Below, piece by piece: positions 7,372-17,115 of a stretch of 64,000 nt of DNA. Each line of letters starts with the position of its first letter. Positions within the stretch are counted from its first letter, which is position 1. A program made the position numbers and the translations under genes. The notes beneath the pieces were generated by a model. The model had not been told where the DNA came from, made no database searches, and saw nothing but the letters and a program-made list of their open reading frames with translations. Source of the stretch: Actinoplanes sp. NBC_00393 (GTDB taxonomy: Bacteria > Actinomycetota > Actinomycetes > Mycobacteriales > Micromonosporaceae); the NCBI RefSeq assembly GCF_036053395.1, contig NZ_CP107942.1, positions 3,438,501 through 3,502,500 of the forward strand, given 5' to 3'.

Positions 7372-8704
7372 AGTTGGCCTTGATGGCGTCGGCCTCGCTG
7401 GTGATGGTGTCGGCGTTGACCAGGTCGGTGGCCTTGGCGGTGAGGACGGCGGCGCGTTGCTGGAGGATCTCGGCGGCCTTCCCACTGGTGTAGAGGCCGG
7501 CCCTCAGGTCGGTGAGCGCCTTGTCGTACGAGGCCTTGAAGGTCGCGTCGGCGTTGAACCTGGTGACCAGAATGTTGCTGCGCCCGCCCATCCGGCCGCC
7601 GCCTGCGGGGGCCTGCATCTGGCCGCCGCCGTCGGGGGCGCCGCTCGGCATCACCGCGCCGTTGCGACCCGGGCCGCCGCCCCGGTTGCCGCCGCCACCG
7701 CCCATGCCGCCGAAGGCCAGGTTGTGGTCCCACGCGACGACGGTGAACTGGTCGGTGTCGGTGGTGTAGCGGAGATACGAGTTGTTGCCGGGACCGTCGA
7801 TGTCGTCCGAGTTCTTGATCAACTCCTGGAAGGCCAGGTAGGTCGTGAACGCCGACACATCGAGGTGCTTATCCAACTCAGCGGCGAAGGTGGCGTCGTC
7901 GGACTGGTTGATGAACTTGAGGAAGGCGGCGAGCGGGGCGTAGTTCTCGTTGTCGGTGTCGCTCTCCTGGTCGAAGACGTCCTCGTAGTCGGCGGCGTCG
8001 TCACCGCGGTAGCTGTAGTCGCCGTCGGCCTCAGCCTTGTAGAGGATGCCGGCGGAGGAGAAGTTGGCGGCGTCCCACTGGTCGCCGGGATTCTCCACGA
8101 TCAGCCGCAGCACCTCGGTGCCGCCGTTGACGCTGAGCCGGGTGGAGACCGACTTCTGGGTGGCCAGCCCGGCGAGGCCGAGCAGTTCGAGAGCGACCGC
8201 CTCGTTGAGGGCGGTCGCCGAGTTGTTCGACCGGACCACGAACTCGGTGTAGTCACCGAACGCCTGCCCGTCCACGTTCTTGTCGAGGCGGACCAGCCAC
8301 GGCAGATCCTGCGGCTTGTCGGAGGAAAGTTCGCCACCCGGACCACCACGACCCTGCTGGCCGCTCCCGGTGTCGGTGCTGCCGGCTTTGGTGAGCCCGC
8401 GCAGCGTCGAGTTGCCCTTGAGGCGCAGCCCAGCTTTCTCGAAGGTGGTGCCGTCGATGGAGACGGTGGCCTCGATCCACTTCTTGGAGCTGTCCGCGAC
8501 GTAGGCGTCGATCATCGCGTCGTAGTCGGCCTGCTCGAACGTGAACCCGATGTCGTGCACGGTGCTGTCGTCGAACAGCCCGCTGCCCGCGGTGTCACCG
8601 CCTCCCGAAGAACTGGTCTCCGCGCAGGCGCCCAGCACGGCCAAGCCGACGACGCCGGCGAGCGCAGCGCCGAACGATCGGCGGGACAGGGTGTAAGGAG
8701 GCAT
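7364..8704 (-). CDS. CotH-family lipoprotein
   Basis: About 446 residues. The N-terminus has a twin-arginine-like SRRSF, a hydrophobic core and a lipobox (VLGAC), followed by a Ser/Gly-rich linker, so it should be lipid-anchored outside the membrane. The body matches the CotH kinase-like fold: LRLKGNSTLRG, the LVRLDKNVDGQAFG region, YLAFQELIKNSDDIDGPGN and the VVAWDHNLAFG block with the metal-binding Asp. A Gly/Met/Pro-rich low-complexity insert follows that block. In Bacillus CotH phosphorylates spore coat proteins; in actinobacteria the target is unknown. The ATG at 8704 is preferred over GTG at 8713 because AGGG is well spaced from it. Confidence 0.8.
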   Translation of the reverse strand: MPPYTLSRRSFGAALAGVVGLAVLGACAETSSSGGGDTAGSGLFDDSTVHDIGFTFEQADYDAMIDAYVADSSKKWIEATVSIDGTTFEKAGLRLKGNSTLRGLTKAGSTDTGSGQQGRGGPGGELSSDKPQDLPWLVRLDKNVDGQAFGDYTEFVVRSNNSATALNEAVALELLGLAGLATQKSVSTRLSVNGGTEVLRLIVENPGDQWDAANFSSAGILYKAEADGDYSYRGDDAADYEDVFDQESDTDNENYAPLAAFLKFINQSDDATFAAELDKHLDVSAFTTYLAFQELIKNSDDIDGPGNNSYLRYTTDTDQFTVVAWDHNLAFGGMGGGGGNRGGGPGRNGAVMPSGAPDGGGQMQAPAGGGRMGGRSNILVTRFNADATFKASYDKALTDLRAGLYTSGKAAEILQQRAAVLTAKATDLVNADTITSEADAIKANFT

Positions 8705-8934
8705 CAAGGTCACCCTTCGTCACGGGTACGGCTGACCAACGCAAGGAAAGCCGGTCATCCGAGGATCGGCTTGTGCCCCGCCTGTGCCCTCGCTGAAAGC
8801 CTCGGCCGACTCGCCGGGCACCGAATCGCGCCGCACGAGCAGAGCTGGAGCAGCCTCCGACAGACGCGTGCCGAGGATGCAGCCGGACCAACGAGGATGG
8901 CCGTTCTGCCCGGGCAGCCTTGGCTAATCGGCAC

Positions 8935-9834
8935 TCATTCGTGAGGTGAAAGCCGGTCCAATTCGTCGAGCCACCTCCGCATGACTGCCAGACCTTCCCG
9001 GTAGTGGACCGATGTCGGCTTGTTGAGGAACCCGTGGGAACTGCCCTTCACCACGGTCGCGACCACCGGGACGCCCTCATCGCTGAGGCGCTCGGCGTAC
9101 AGCTCGCTGGAGGCCCGCAGCGTGTCCGCGTCCGCGTCGACGAACAGCGTCGGCGGAATGCCGCCGACCGCCGCCGTCGCCGGAGACGCCGCCGGGTCGT
9201 CGAGCACCGTCACGTCGCCGACGAAGTTCAGGGTGATCCGGCGGTACGCCTCCGCGGTGAACTGACGTCTCACCGCCGAGGCATCGATACTGGCCTGCAA
9301 CGCGGCCGGGATCGACGGCAACTCCACGTGAAAGGCGCCGTAGGCGAGGATCAGGCCCGCCGGCCGGTGGCCTTCCGCGCGAAGGGTGGCGGAGGCCGAC
9401 AGGTTCGCGCCGGCACTCGCCCCACCCAGCACCACCCGGCGCGCCGGATAGCGGCCGACCGTGTCCAGGTAGGCGTCAAGTACATCGTGAACCGGCACCG
9501 GGAAGTTGTTGCGGTGCGGCCGAACGGGACGTCTCGTCAGCAGCAGCGGCAGAAACGACACCTTGCGGTAGTCGACCGCGACGACCGGCCGCCCAGTACG
9601 CGCCAGATCCATCGCCACCGCATGCGACTCGGCCATCCGCAGGCTGCCACCGACATAGGCGCCACCGTGAACCCAGACGACCACCTCGGCATCGGGCCGC
9701 TGCACCGCCGGAAGGTACTCACGGGTGCGCACCGGGCCATGCCGGCCGGCCACCTTCCGGGAACGCCAGGTCACCTCGGGATCCACCATGCCGGAGATCA
9801 TCCACGGTGCGGGCTCACCCGAGTGAACCGGCAT
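8935..9834 (-). CDS. Alpha/beta hydrolase (HSL/GDXG esterase type)
   Basis: 299 residues. Motifs of the hormone-sensitive-lipase esterase family are in order: oxyanion HGGAYVGG, nucleophile GASAG, then LFVDADADTL supplying the acid and SSHGF supplying the catalytic His. No signal peptide, so it probably acts in the cytoplasm on a small ester or lactone. The frame stays open far upstream, but homology begins at MPVHSGEPAPW. It is divergent from the GH16 gene, sharing the intergenic region that carries a LacI-type palindrome. Confidence 0.8.
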   Translation of the reverse strand: MPVHSGEPAPWMISGMVDPEVTWRSRKVAGRHGPVRTREYLPAVQRPDAEVVVWVHGGAYVGGSLRMAESHAVAMDLARTGRPVVAVDYRKVSFLPLLLTRRPVRPHRNNFPVPVHDVLDAYLDTVGRYPARRVVLGGASAGANLSASATLRAEGHRPAGLILAYGAFHVELPSIPAALQASIDASAVRRQFTAEAYRRITLNFVGDVTVLDDPAASPATAAVGGIPPTLFVDADADTLRASSELYAERLSDEGVPVVATVVKGSSHGFLNKPTSVHYREGLAVMRRWLDELDRLSPHE

Positions 9835-10072
9835 GTGCCTGCATGTGACTCGGTCAGGCCACCCGGCCCAGCTCCGGCGTGTACGGGCACCACCGTCGTC
9901 CCGCCGATCGACGTCAGCCGTGCTGATGAGCCGACGACAGCGGCGGCGGCCCTGGTCGCCGGCATCGTGGGATCCGTGGTCGTCGCACACCGGGCGAACT
10001 GGTGGACGCCCGGCGCCAAGGCATCGACGGTCGAATATGTTGACACGGTCACGTAACCGGACGGAAACTTCT

Positions 10073-10084
10073 GAGAGCGCTCTC
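10073..10084. promoter_or_regulatory. LacI-type operator GAGAGCGCTCTC (GH16)
   Basis: A perfect 12-bp palindrome 39 bases before the GH16 start. The identical sequence lies before the discoidin/beta-helix gene at 19940. The AGCGCT centre matches operators of LacI-family sugar regulators such as CebR (TGGGAGCGCTCCCA). Confidence 0.7.
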
Positions 10085-10122
10085 TCCGCCGTTCTCCGCG
10101 AACTCGGAAGAAGGTCATCCCC

Positions 10123-11493
10123 GTGACACTGCGTACTCGCCTGGCGGCCGCAGCCGCCACTCTCCTCACCGCCGCCGGCCTGACAGCGATCGCCGCCTCC
10201 GCCGACGCGGCGCTCCCGCCGCCCCCGTCCGGCTGGACCCAGGTCTGGGCCGACGACTTCACCGGCGCCGCCAACACCCTGCCCAGCGGCGCCAACTGGA
10301 TCATCGACACCGGTCACAACTACCCCGGCGGCCCGGCAAACTGGGGCACCGGCGAGATCCAGAACTACACCAACAGCACCGCCAACCTGGCCCACGACGG
10401 GTCCGGCAACCTGCGCATCACCCCGATCCGCAACGCCAACGGCCAGTGGACGTCGGCCCGCATCGAAACCCAGCGCACCGACTTCAAGGCGCCGACCGGC
10501 GGCGTCCTGCGCATCGAAGGCCGCATCCAGATGCCGAACGTCACCGGCGACGCGGCCCTCGGCTACTGGCCGGCGTTCTGGGCGCTCGGTGCGCCCTATC
10601 GGGGCAACTACCAGAACTGGCCGGCCATCGGTGAGTTCGACGTGATGGAGAACGTCAACGGGATCAACTCGGTCTGGGGTGTGCTGCACTGCGGCGTCAA
10701 CCCGGGCGGCCCGTGCAACGAGACCAACGGCCTGGGCGCCAGCCGCGCCTGCCCCGGCTCCACCTGCCAGTCGGCCTTCCACACGTACGCGTTCGAATGG
10801 GACCGCAGCGTCTCGCCCAACCAGCTGCGCTGGTACGTCGACGGCCAGCAATATCACACTGTGACCCAGGCTCAGATCGGCGAGCCGCACTGGTCGAACA
10901 TGACCAGCCACAACGGCTACTTCCTGCTGCTGAACGTGGCGATGGGCGGCGGCTTCCCGAACGGTGTCGCCGGGTTCACCACCCCGACCGCGGCCACCGT
11001 CTCCGGCCGCTCGATGCTGGTCGACTACGTCGCCGTCTACACCCGCGGCGGCGGCCCCACCACCCCGCCCACCTCCAACCCGCCGGGTGGAGTGCGCGAC
11101 GCGTACGCCCAGATCCAAGCGGAATCGTTCAACGCCCAGGGCGGCATCGCCACGGAGGCGTGCAGCGAGGGCGGGCAGAACATCGGCTGGATCGCCAACG
11201 GTGACTGGGCGCAGTACAACAACGTGGAATTCGGCAGCGGTGGCGTGCGCGACTTCGTCGCCCGGGTGGCCTCCGGTACCGCGGCCAGCGGCCTGGTCGA
11301 GGTACGCATCGACAGCCGCTCCAACGCACCGATCGGCAGTTTCGCGATCGCCAGCACCGGCGGCTGGCAGACCTGGCGTTCGGTGCCCGGCAACGTGGCG
11401 AACGTGACCGGGCGGCACACCGTCTTCCTGACTTTCACCAGCGGTCAGCCGAACGACTTCGTCAACGTCAACTGGTTCCAGTTCCGCCGCTGA
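10123..11493 (+). CDS. Secreted GH16 endo-beta-glucanase with C-terminal CBM6
   Basis: 456 residues from a GTG with a GGAAGAAGG ribosome-binding site. A Sec signal peptide ends near residue 29 (ASADAA). Residues 35-310 form a GH16 jelly roll with the catalytic signature EFDVME: nucleophile Glu171, helper Asp173, acid/base Glu176. A Pro/Thr linker leads to a CBM6-type beta-sandwich (residues 325-456: IQAESF, GWIANGDWAQYNNVEFG, FVNVNWFQF). Expected activity: hydrolysis of beta-1,3 or beta-1,3-1,4-glucans outside the cell. A LacI-type palindrome 39 bases upstream suggests repression without inducer. A strong terminator follows. Confidence 0.92.
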   Translation: MTLRTRLAAAAATLLTAAGLTAIAASADAALPPPPSGWTQVWADDFTGAANTLPSGANWIIDTGHNYPGGPANWGTGEIQNYTNSTANLAHDGSGNLRITPIRNANGQWTSARIETQRTDFKAPTGGVLRIEGRIQMPNVTGDAALGYWPAFWALGAPYRGNYQNWPAIGEFDVMENVNGINSVWGVLHCGVNPGGPCNETNGLGASRACPGSTCQSAFHTYAFEWDRSVSPNQLRWYVDGQQYHTVTQAQIGEPHWSNMTSHNGYFLLLNVAMGGGFPNGVAGFTTPTAATVSGRSMLVDYVAVYTRGGGPTTPPTSNPPGGVRDAYAQIQAESFNAQGGIATEACSEGGQNIGWIANGDWAQYNNVEFGSGGVRDFVARVASGTAASGLVEVRIDSRSNAPIGSFAIASTGGWQTWRSVPGNVANVTGRHTVFLTFTSGQPNDFVNVNWFQFRR

Positions 11494-11522
11494 GCCGTAC
11501 CTGAACGATGCGCCGCGACCGA

Positions 11523-11576
11523 CGGCTGATTCCCGGGACCTACTCGGAGGTATGACCGGGTCCTGGGAATCAGCCG
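11523..11576 (+). terminator. Hairpin after GH16 gene
   Basis: Arms at 11523-11540 (CGGCTGATTCCCGGGACC) and 11559-11576 pair with one mismatch around an 18-base loop, 30 bases after the GH16 stop. Confidence 0.65.
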
Positions 11577-11582
11577 GGTTGA

Positions 11583-11934
11583 TCAGCGCCGAACCGAACC
11601 GCGGCGGCAACCAGGGCACGAGCCGCGGCAGGCTGTTGGTGGTGGCGATCTTGTCAGCGCCAGGGTGCACAGCGCCAACGCCGTCACCACGATCGTGCGC
11701 GAGCTGAAGCGGCGCATCAGCAGCGGGCCCAGGGTGGAGCTGATCACGCCGCCGACCAGGACCGGCGACAGCACCAGGCCGGCCGCGTCGGCGGCGGTGG
11801 AGAAAGCGGCGGGCAGGGCGAACGCGGCGGCGACGCCCTGCAGCGCCCGGCCGGCGAGCAGCACAGGCCGCAAACCGAACTCCTCGCTGATGGCCGGCAG
11901 CGCCGTGGCGACCGCCACCGGCACCGCCCGCCAC
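11583..11934 (-). pseudogene. DHA2-type MFS transporter remnant
   Basis: Minus-strand text AISEEFGLR, GRALQGVAAAFALPA and LVGGVISSTLGPLLMRRFSSR resembles separate membrane helices of drug:H+ antiporter-2 transporters, joined with the intervening parts missing. The frame degenerates at both ends. Upstream to 12150 lies unrecognised sequence with no convincing gene. Confidence 0.55.
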
Positions 11935-12270
11935 CGGTCAGTGCCGCGGCCGCAGTCGGGCGAGCCAGCCCACCGTCTCGTACGGGATCTACAGCTGGTC
12001 GGAGCCGAGGGACCGCACGTACGTCGATGACGTCGATGGTCACCGGCGCCTGGTCCTCACGCCGCACGCCGTAGCCGCAGTCCGGGATGCGTCGACGACG
12101 TGCCGCCGTCACCTCGTGTGTCGCTGACGGAAAGCCAAGAGCCCGGGAGGCCACCTCGTTGTCGTAGTGGACAGATCACCTCTGACATGGCATTCCAGTC
12201 GGTGATGTCCGGTCGCCGCGACGCTGCCGTACGCTGTTGCTCTCCGGCGCCCGCAGGCGGAAGGCGGTGC

Positions 12271-15200
12271 ATGACAATCAGACGCCGGCGCAGTCTCCTG
12301 GCGGTCGTGCTGCCGCTCGGCGCTGTCTCCACTCTGCTCACCGCAGCCCTCGCGATCGCCGTCAACGCCGCGACAGCGCTTCCGCCGCCCTGGCCGTACG
12401 GCTTGGAGGTACTTCGGCGGCACCCGTTCGAGTCCGTCGCTGTGATCAACGCTGCGTTGCTGATCATCGGTGCCGTCATGCTGTCGCTGAGCCATCGCAG
12501 CGAGGCGAACGCAAGCGACGGTCCGCTGCCACCTGCCCCGGCGGCAGTGCCGGGCTGGGTGATCGAGCGTCCCACCGAGCTGCGCGCCCTGATTCAGCAG
12601 TTGACCACCGGCCGGACCGTCGGCATCACCACCGCGTTGCACGGCGCCGGCGGGTTCGGCAAGACCACGCTTGCCGCCATGGTGTGCCGGGACCGGCGGG
12701 TGCAAAAGCGTTTCCAGGGCCGGATCTACCGGGTCACTCTCGGGCGTGACCTGCGCGATCGCGCGGCGATCGCGTCGAAGGTCTGCGACCTTGCCGAAAT
12801 GATCAACGGCAAACGTACGGCGCTCGAGGACGTCCGGCTCGCCGGCGAGCACCTCGGCCGGATCCTCGACTCGCACAAGCCGGTTCTGCTGGTCATCGAC
12901 GACGTGTGGGACCGTGCGCAGTTGGAGCCGTTCCTGTCCGGGGGCGCAAAGTGCGCACGACTCATCACCACCCGGAGCCCGTCGACACTGCCGGAGCAGG
13001 CGGCGACCGTCCTGGTCGACCAGCTTTCGTGGGCTCAGGCCCGGCAAATGCTCACCTGGGAGCTGCCGCCGATCTCCAGCTCCCTGCTCAGCGGCCTGCT
13101 CGGCGCGACCGGCCGATGGCCGTTGCTGCTGCGGCTGGTCAATCGCATGCTGGTCGATCTCGTGCATGCCGGGGCTGTCGCGGACAGCGCCGCTGCCGAC
13201 GTCCTGGCCCGGCTTCGCCGTTTAGGACCCGCGGCCGCGGATCCGAGTGAGCCCGGGCACGTCGACCTCGACGAACCCGAGCAGCGCGCACTCGCCGTCC
13301 AAGCCACGATCGACGCGAGCCGGTCCCTGCTGACCGACGAGAACAGGCAACGGCTGGCGGAGCTCGCGATATTCGCCGAGGACGAGCAGATTCCGGTCGA
13401 AGTGGTGCTCGCTCTGTGGCAGGCGACCGGCGGACTGGACCCGGTCGACGGGCGCCGGCTCTGCCGGCGCCTGGCCGATCTCGCCCTGCTGCAGCTGTCC
13501 GCGCACGCCGGTGGGCACCTCAGCGTCCACGATGTGGTACGCGACTTCCTGATGCACGAGCTCGGCCGGGATCAGGCAGCACACCTGCATACCGCCCTGC
13601 TCGACGCGTTCCGGGTGCCTGCCGCCGCCGCGCCGCCCGGGACAGCACCGACGTCCCCGGCACGGGTGCCGGCCTGGTGGACGCTGCCCGCGAACGCGCG
13701 GTACCTCTGGGACCAGTTGTTGTGGCACCTCACCCACGCCGGCCGCACCGACGAGGCGGAAACGCTGGCCACCGACCTGCGATGGATCGGTGCGCGGCTG
13801 CTGCGAGAGGGGCCTTACGCCCCGCTGGCCGACTTGGCTGCGGTGGGCACACCGCGTGCCGACACGGCTCGCCGCGCCCTGCAGCAGGCGGCGCATCTGC
13901 TGGCGCCGACCGAGCCCGCGCACGCGCTCGTCGACGTGCTCCACGCCCGCATGCACGGCAGTCCCCTCTGGGGTGAACAGGCGGCGCAACCCTCGCCGCT
14001 GTCCCACCCGCCACGTCTGAACCCGGCGTGGCCCCTGCCCGATTCCCATGTGCAATTCGACCGGGTGCTCGACGGCAACCGTGCCACCGACGTGATGGCG
14101 GTGGCACCCAACGGGCAGTGGTGGGTGAGCGCGGGCCAGCAGGTGCGCCTGTGGGACACCACCCGGATGCAGGTACGCGCCACCCTCACCGGTCACCGCC
14201 GGGCAGTGCGCGGGGTGGTGATCGCACCGGACAGCTCCTGGCTGGCCACCGCCGGCGGTGACGGCGCCGTGGGCATCTGGGACGCCGCAACAGGGGCACT
14301 GCGCACCTGGTTACGCGGGCATTCGAGCTGGGTCAAGGCGGTCGCCGTCACCCCGGACGGGGAACGCCTGGTGACGGCCGGCGGTGACGGCACCGTCGGC
14401 GTCTGGAACGTGCAAGGCGGACAGTGCGTCGCGATGCTGACCGGGCACCGCGGTGCCGTACACACCGCGACCGTTGCCCCGGACGGCGACTGGTTCGCCA
14501 CCGCCGGCAACGATGCCACGATCCGCGTGTGGGACGCGACGTCGCTGACCGAACGTGTGGTCCTTCACGGGCACAGCGGAGCGATCCACCAGTTGATCGC
14601 CGAGACCGGCGGAAACGGCCTGATCAGTGCCGGAGACCGGACCGTACGGGGATGGGACTGCGCAACCGGAAGACTCGAGAGCGAACTCGTACGCCACGAC
14701 AACCCGGTCACCGGTGTGGCGATGCCGTCGCACGGGCAGTGGATCGTCACGATCGGCGACGGCCGCCTCCAGATGTGGGACAAGTCCGGGCGACGGCTCG
14801 AGCCTCCCACGGACCGGCGTCCGTGGGTGAACGCGGTCGCCGTCTTCAACGACGACGACCGGCTGGCGATCGGCTACGCCGACGACACCGTCCAGATCGT
14901 CGACGCCCGCCCGGCACGCGTGAACGCCGTGGCGCCACCACACGCCGAACCGACGACCGCAGTCGCGTTCGCCCCGGACGGCCGCATCGTCGGCTCCGCC
15001 GGGCGCGACGGCGGCACCCGGCTGTGGGCGGTGTCATCACCCGACCTCGTCACCGCCACCGACGATGTCGCCCGGGCATTGCGGTTCCGGCCCGACGGGA
15101 CAGCCGCCGTCGTCGGGCGCACCGGCGTGGTCATCTACGATCGGCTCGGCAGGATCGTGGAGTCCTGCACCGTGGGCGTCTCCCCCGGGGAATCAATCGA

Positions 15201-15807
15201 CCTGGCGCTGGACGGCTCCTGGTTCGCCGCCGTCGACGCAAAACACATTCGCCAGTACCGGGTGCCGTACGGCGCACAGATCAACGAATGCCCCGTGGAC
15301 GTGGAGCGCATCACGACGATCCTCGCGCACCCCGACGGCGACCGGGTCGTACTCGGCTCGGCCGATGGGTTGCACCAGGTGCACATGGCGTCTCGCCGCC
15401 GGTTGTGGAGCACGCCTACCAGACGGGTCAGCGCGCTCGGGATCGCACCCTCGGGAGACCTGCTCGTGGCCGGCTTCGTGGACGGCACGCTCGCCGCGTT
15501 CGACGCATCGACCGGAACGGAGCGGTGGTCCACCAGCCGGCATCCCGACGCTCCGCCGCCGGACGGGCACACCAGCCCGGCGCCCCGTCAGGTCACCGCC
15601 GTTGCCTTCGCGGCGGACGGGAGCTGGTTCGCCGCCACCGACAACGACGGATCCGTGCGACTGTGGGACGCTGCCGCCGGCCGCTGCCTCACCATGAGCC
15701 GCACCGACGGGCCGCTGTCCTGCTGCGCGGTGTCTGCCGACGGCCAGCGGGTCGCCGTCGGCGGCGGCCGCGGCATCACGATGTTCACCGTAGATACCGC
15801 CCGCTGA
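12271..15807 (+). CDS. STAND ATPase: two TM helices, NB-ARC, WD40 repeats
   Basis: 1178 residues from ATG 12271. Two hydrophobic segments (about residues 8-33 and 49-68) precede an NB-ARC ATPase: Walker A GAGGFGKTT at 125-133, Walker B VLLVIDDVWD at 205-214, an arginine sensor LITTRSPS, a GxP-like GRWPLLLRL and an MHD-like VHDVV near 420. A helical linker follows, then from residue ~590 to the end a long run of WD40 repeats (LTGHRGAV, ATAGNDATIRVWD), probably two propellers. This is the layout of an NLR-like sensor: propeller senses, NB-ARC oligomerises, membrane helices anchor or act. TTA codons at 13222 and 14311 could make it bldA-dependent. The 3' end overlaps the convergent glycosyltransferase gene by 23 bp. 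Target unknown. Confidence 0.85.
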   Translation: MTIRRRRSLLAVVLPLGAVSTLLTAALAIAVNAATALPPPWPYGLEVLRRHPFESVAVINAALLIIGAVMLSLSHRSEANASDGPLPPAPAAVPGWVIERPTELRALIQQLTTGRTVGITTALHGAGGFGKTTLAAMVCRDRRVQKRFQGRIYRVTLGRDLRDRAAIASKVCDLAEMINGKRTALEDVRLAGEHLGRILDSHKPVLLVIDDVWDRAQLEPFLSGGAKCARLITTRSPSTLPEQAATVLVDQLSWAQARQMLTWELPPISSSLLSGLLGATGRWPLLLRLVNRMLVDLVHAGAVADSAAADVLARLRRLGPAAADPSEPGHVDLDEPEQRALAVQATIDASRSLLTDENRQRLAELAIFAEDEQIPVEVVLALWQATGGLDPVDGRRLCRRLADLALLQLSAHAGGHLSVHDVVRDFLMHELGRDQAAHLHTALLDAFRVPAAAAPPGTAPTSPARVPAWWTLPANARYLWDQLLWHLTHAGRTDEAETLATDLRWIGARLLREGPYAPLADLAAVGTPRADTARRALQQAAHLLAPTEPAHALVDVLHARMHGSPLWGEQAAQPSPLSHPPRLNPAWPLPDSHVQFDRVLDGNRATDVMAVAPNGQWWVSAGQQVRLWDTTRMQVRATLTGHRRAVRGVVIAPDSSWLATAGGDGAVGIWDAATGALRTWLRGHSSWVKAVAVTPDGERLVTAGGDGTVGVWNVQGGQCVAMLTGHRGAVHTATVAPDGDWFATAGNDATIRVWDATSLTERVVLHGHSGAIHQLIAETGGNGLISAGDRTVRGWDCATGRLESELVRHDNPVTGVAMPSHGQWIVTIGDGRLQMWDKSGRRLEPPTDRRPWVNAVAVFNDDDRLAIGYADDTVQIVDARPARVNAVAPPHAEPTTAVAFAPDGRIVGSAGRDGGTRLWAVSSPDLVTATDDVARALRFRPDGTAAVVGRTGVVIYDRLGRIVESCTVGVSPGESIDLALDGSWFAAVDAKHIRQYRVPYGAQINECPVDVERITTILAHPDGDRVVLGSADGLHQVHMASRRRLWSTPTRRVSALGIAPSGDLLVAGFVDGTLAAFDASTGTERWSTSRHPDAPPPDGHTSPAPRQVTAVAFAADGSWFAATDNDGSVRLWDAAAGRCLTMSRTDGPLSCCAVSADGQRVAVGGGRGITMFTVDTAR

Positions 15808-16939
15808 GTGCGGTCCGCACCAGCTGGCGTCCCTCGAGACACGCCCGCAAGGCGGCCTGGAGATACCGGATCATGAGCCCGGCGTTGAGGTAGCGCAACA
15901 GAAGAACCTGCAACGGCGCGATGAGGGCCGGCGCCAGCCGTTCACGGCTCATCCTGAGTGCGACGGCCGCCACCAAGATGTGCCCGGCCAGCACGGACGC
16001 CCACGCGACGCCGAGATCCGCGTTCCCGGTGACGACCGCGACCACAAGGGGTGCCTCCGCCAGCGGTGCGAGAACCGGTACCGCCACCTGACCGACGAGG
16101 GCGGCCCGCCATGACCACGAGTCCGGTTGCCGCTGCTGCTGTCCCGGCGCGCGCAGATACTTGCCGACCCGCAGAATGGTGGCCGCCGTCCACCTCCCGC
16201 GCTGCCGGCGCAGTTGCCACAGCGAGCTCGGGACCTCCGTCCATGCATGTGCGGCCGGCTCGTACACCACCTTCCAGCCGTCGCGCTCCAGCGAGATGAT
16301 CGCATCGACGTCCGGCCGCAGCGTGTCGTCACTGAAGCCGCCGGTCTCCTGCAGCGCCCCGCGGCGGAAAGCCACGGCACTCCCGGAGCCTGCGTACGCG
16401 CGACCCCATCGGCTGTGACGCGCCGGGTTGAGCCGCGTCTCGTATTCGACATGCAGCACTCGGCTCGTCCACGAGCCGCGATTCCCCACCTTCGTGTGCG
16501 CCGCGACCGCGCCGACCTGCGGGTCAGCGAACGGTCCGGTCAGCAGGCGAACGAGGCCGGGTTCCACGACGCCGTCGCCGTCGACGACCACGACGAGGTC
16601 GTGCCGACTCCAGGCGAGGCCGACGCTGATGCTGTCCACGTAGCCGCGATGCGGCGGGCGCACCACCCGAACGTTCGTCAGGCCCATCGCCTCGACAAGG
16701 TCGCCAGTGCCGTCGGTCGAGCCGTCGTCGACCACCACCACCTCGATGCCGTGTGGATGGTCACCAGTTGCTGCGGCACGCACAGCCGCCGTGATGCCCT
16801 CCTTCTCGTTGTAGGCCGGAATGATGACCGAAACCGGGCCAGGCGGCACCATCGGATCCCGGTCGTACCGTTCGCGGGCGCGCAGACAGCGCACCAGGAG
16901 CGCGATGACCGCTAGGTCACTGAGCAGCACAATGATCAT
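15785..16939 (-). CDS. Family 2 processive-type glycosyltransferase, membrane-bound
   Basis: 384 residues from the ATG at 16939, chosen for its GGAG nine bases upstream. One N-terminal helix (MIIVLLSDLAVIALLV) precedes a GT2 domain: VSVIIPAYNE, VVDDGSTDGT, the nucleotide-sugar DGDG (DxD), then SAVAFRR and QRGRW, the QxxRW-type motif of chitin, cellulose and hyaluronan synthase-like enzymes. Three or four C-terminal membrane helices follow. It should transfer a sugar from a UDP/GDP donor to a growing or lipid-linked glycan at the membrane; the exact glycan is not predictable. It stands alone, convergent with the STAND gene and divergent from a small membrane protein. Confidence 0.88.
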   Translation of the reverse strand: MIIVLLSDLAVIALLVRCLRARERYDRDPMVPPGPVSVIIPAYNEKEGITAAVRAAATGDHPHGIEVVVVDDGSTDGTGDLVEAMGLTNVRVVRPPHRGYVDSISVGLAWSRHDLVVVVDGDGVVEPGLVRLLTGPFADPQVGAVAAHTKVGNRGSWTSRVLHVEYETRLNPARHSRWGRAYAGSGSAVAFRRGALQETGGFSDDTLRPDVDAIISLERDGWKVVYEPAAHAWTEVPSSLWQLRRQRGRWTAATILRVGKYLRAPGQQQRQPDSWSWRAALVGQVAVPVLAPLAEAPLVVAVVTGNADLGVAWASVLAGHILVAAVALRMSRERLAPALIAPLQVLLLRYLNAGLMIRYLQAALRACLEGRQLVRTALSGRYLR

Positions 16940-17115
16940 GCTCAGCCGCTCCACCACTGGAATAGCCACGTCAGCAGGTATACCAGGGCCGGCAGGCAGC
17001 TCCGTCCGGGATTCCGCCGACCGGGTACGCCGCGGCCATCGCCGGCCGGGCAGTGCGGCGGCTCGACATCCATGATGGACGCGTTCGGGAAAGCGTCCAT
17101 CGAGAGGATCAGCGT

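Noticed and set aside
7457..8944. Long plus-strand open frame across the CotH gene
   Set aside because: It is the antisense of a gene with clear CotH and lipobox motifs; its Val/Gly/Arg-rich product is typical of GC-driven antisense frames.
9835..11934. Very long minus-strand open frame continuing upstream of the esterase through the GH16 gene
   Set aside because: Esterase homology starts at 9834; upstream residues are the antisense of GH16.
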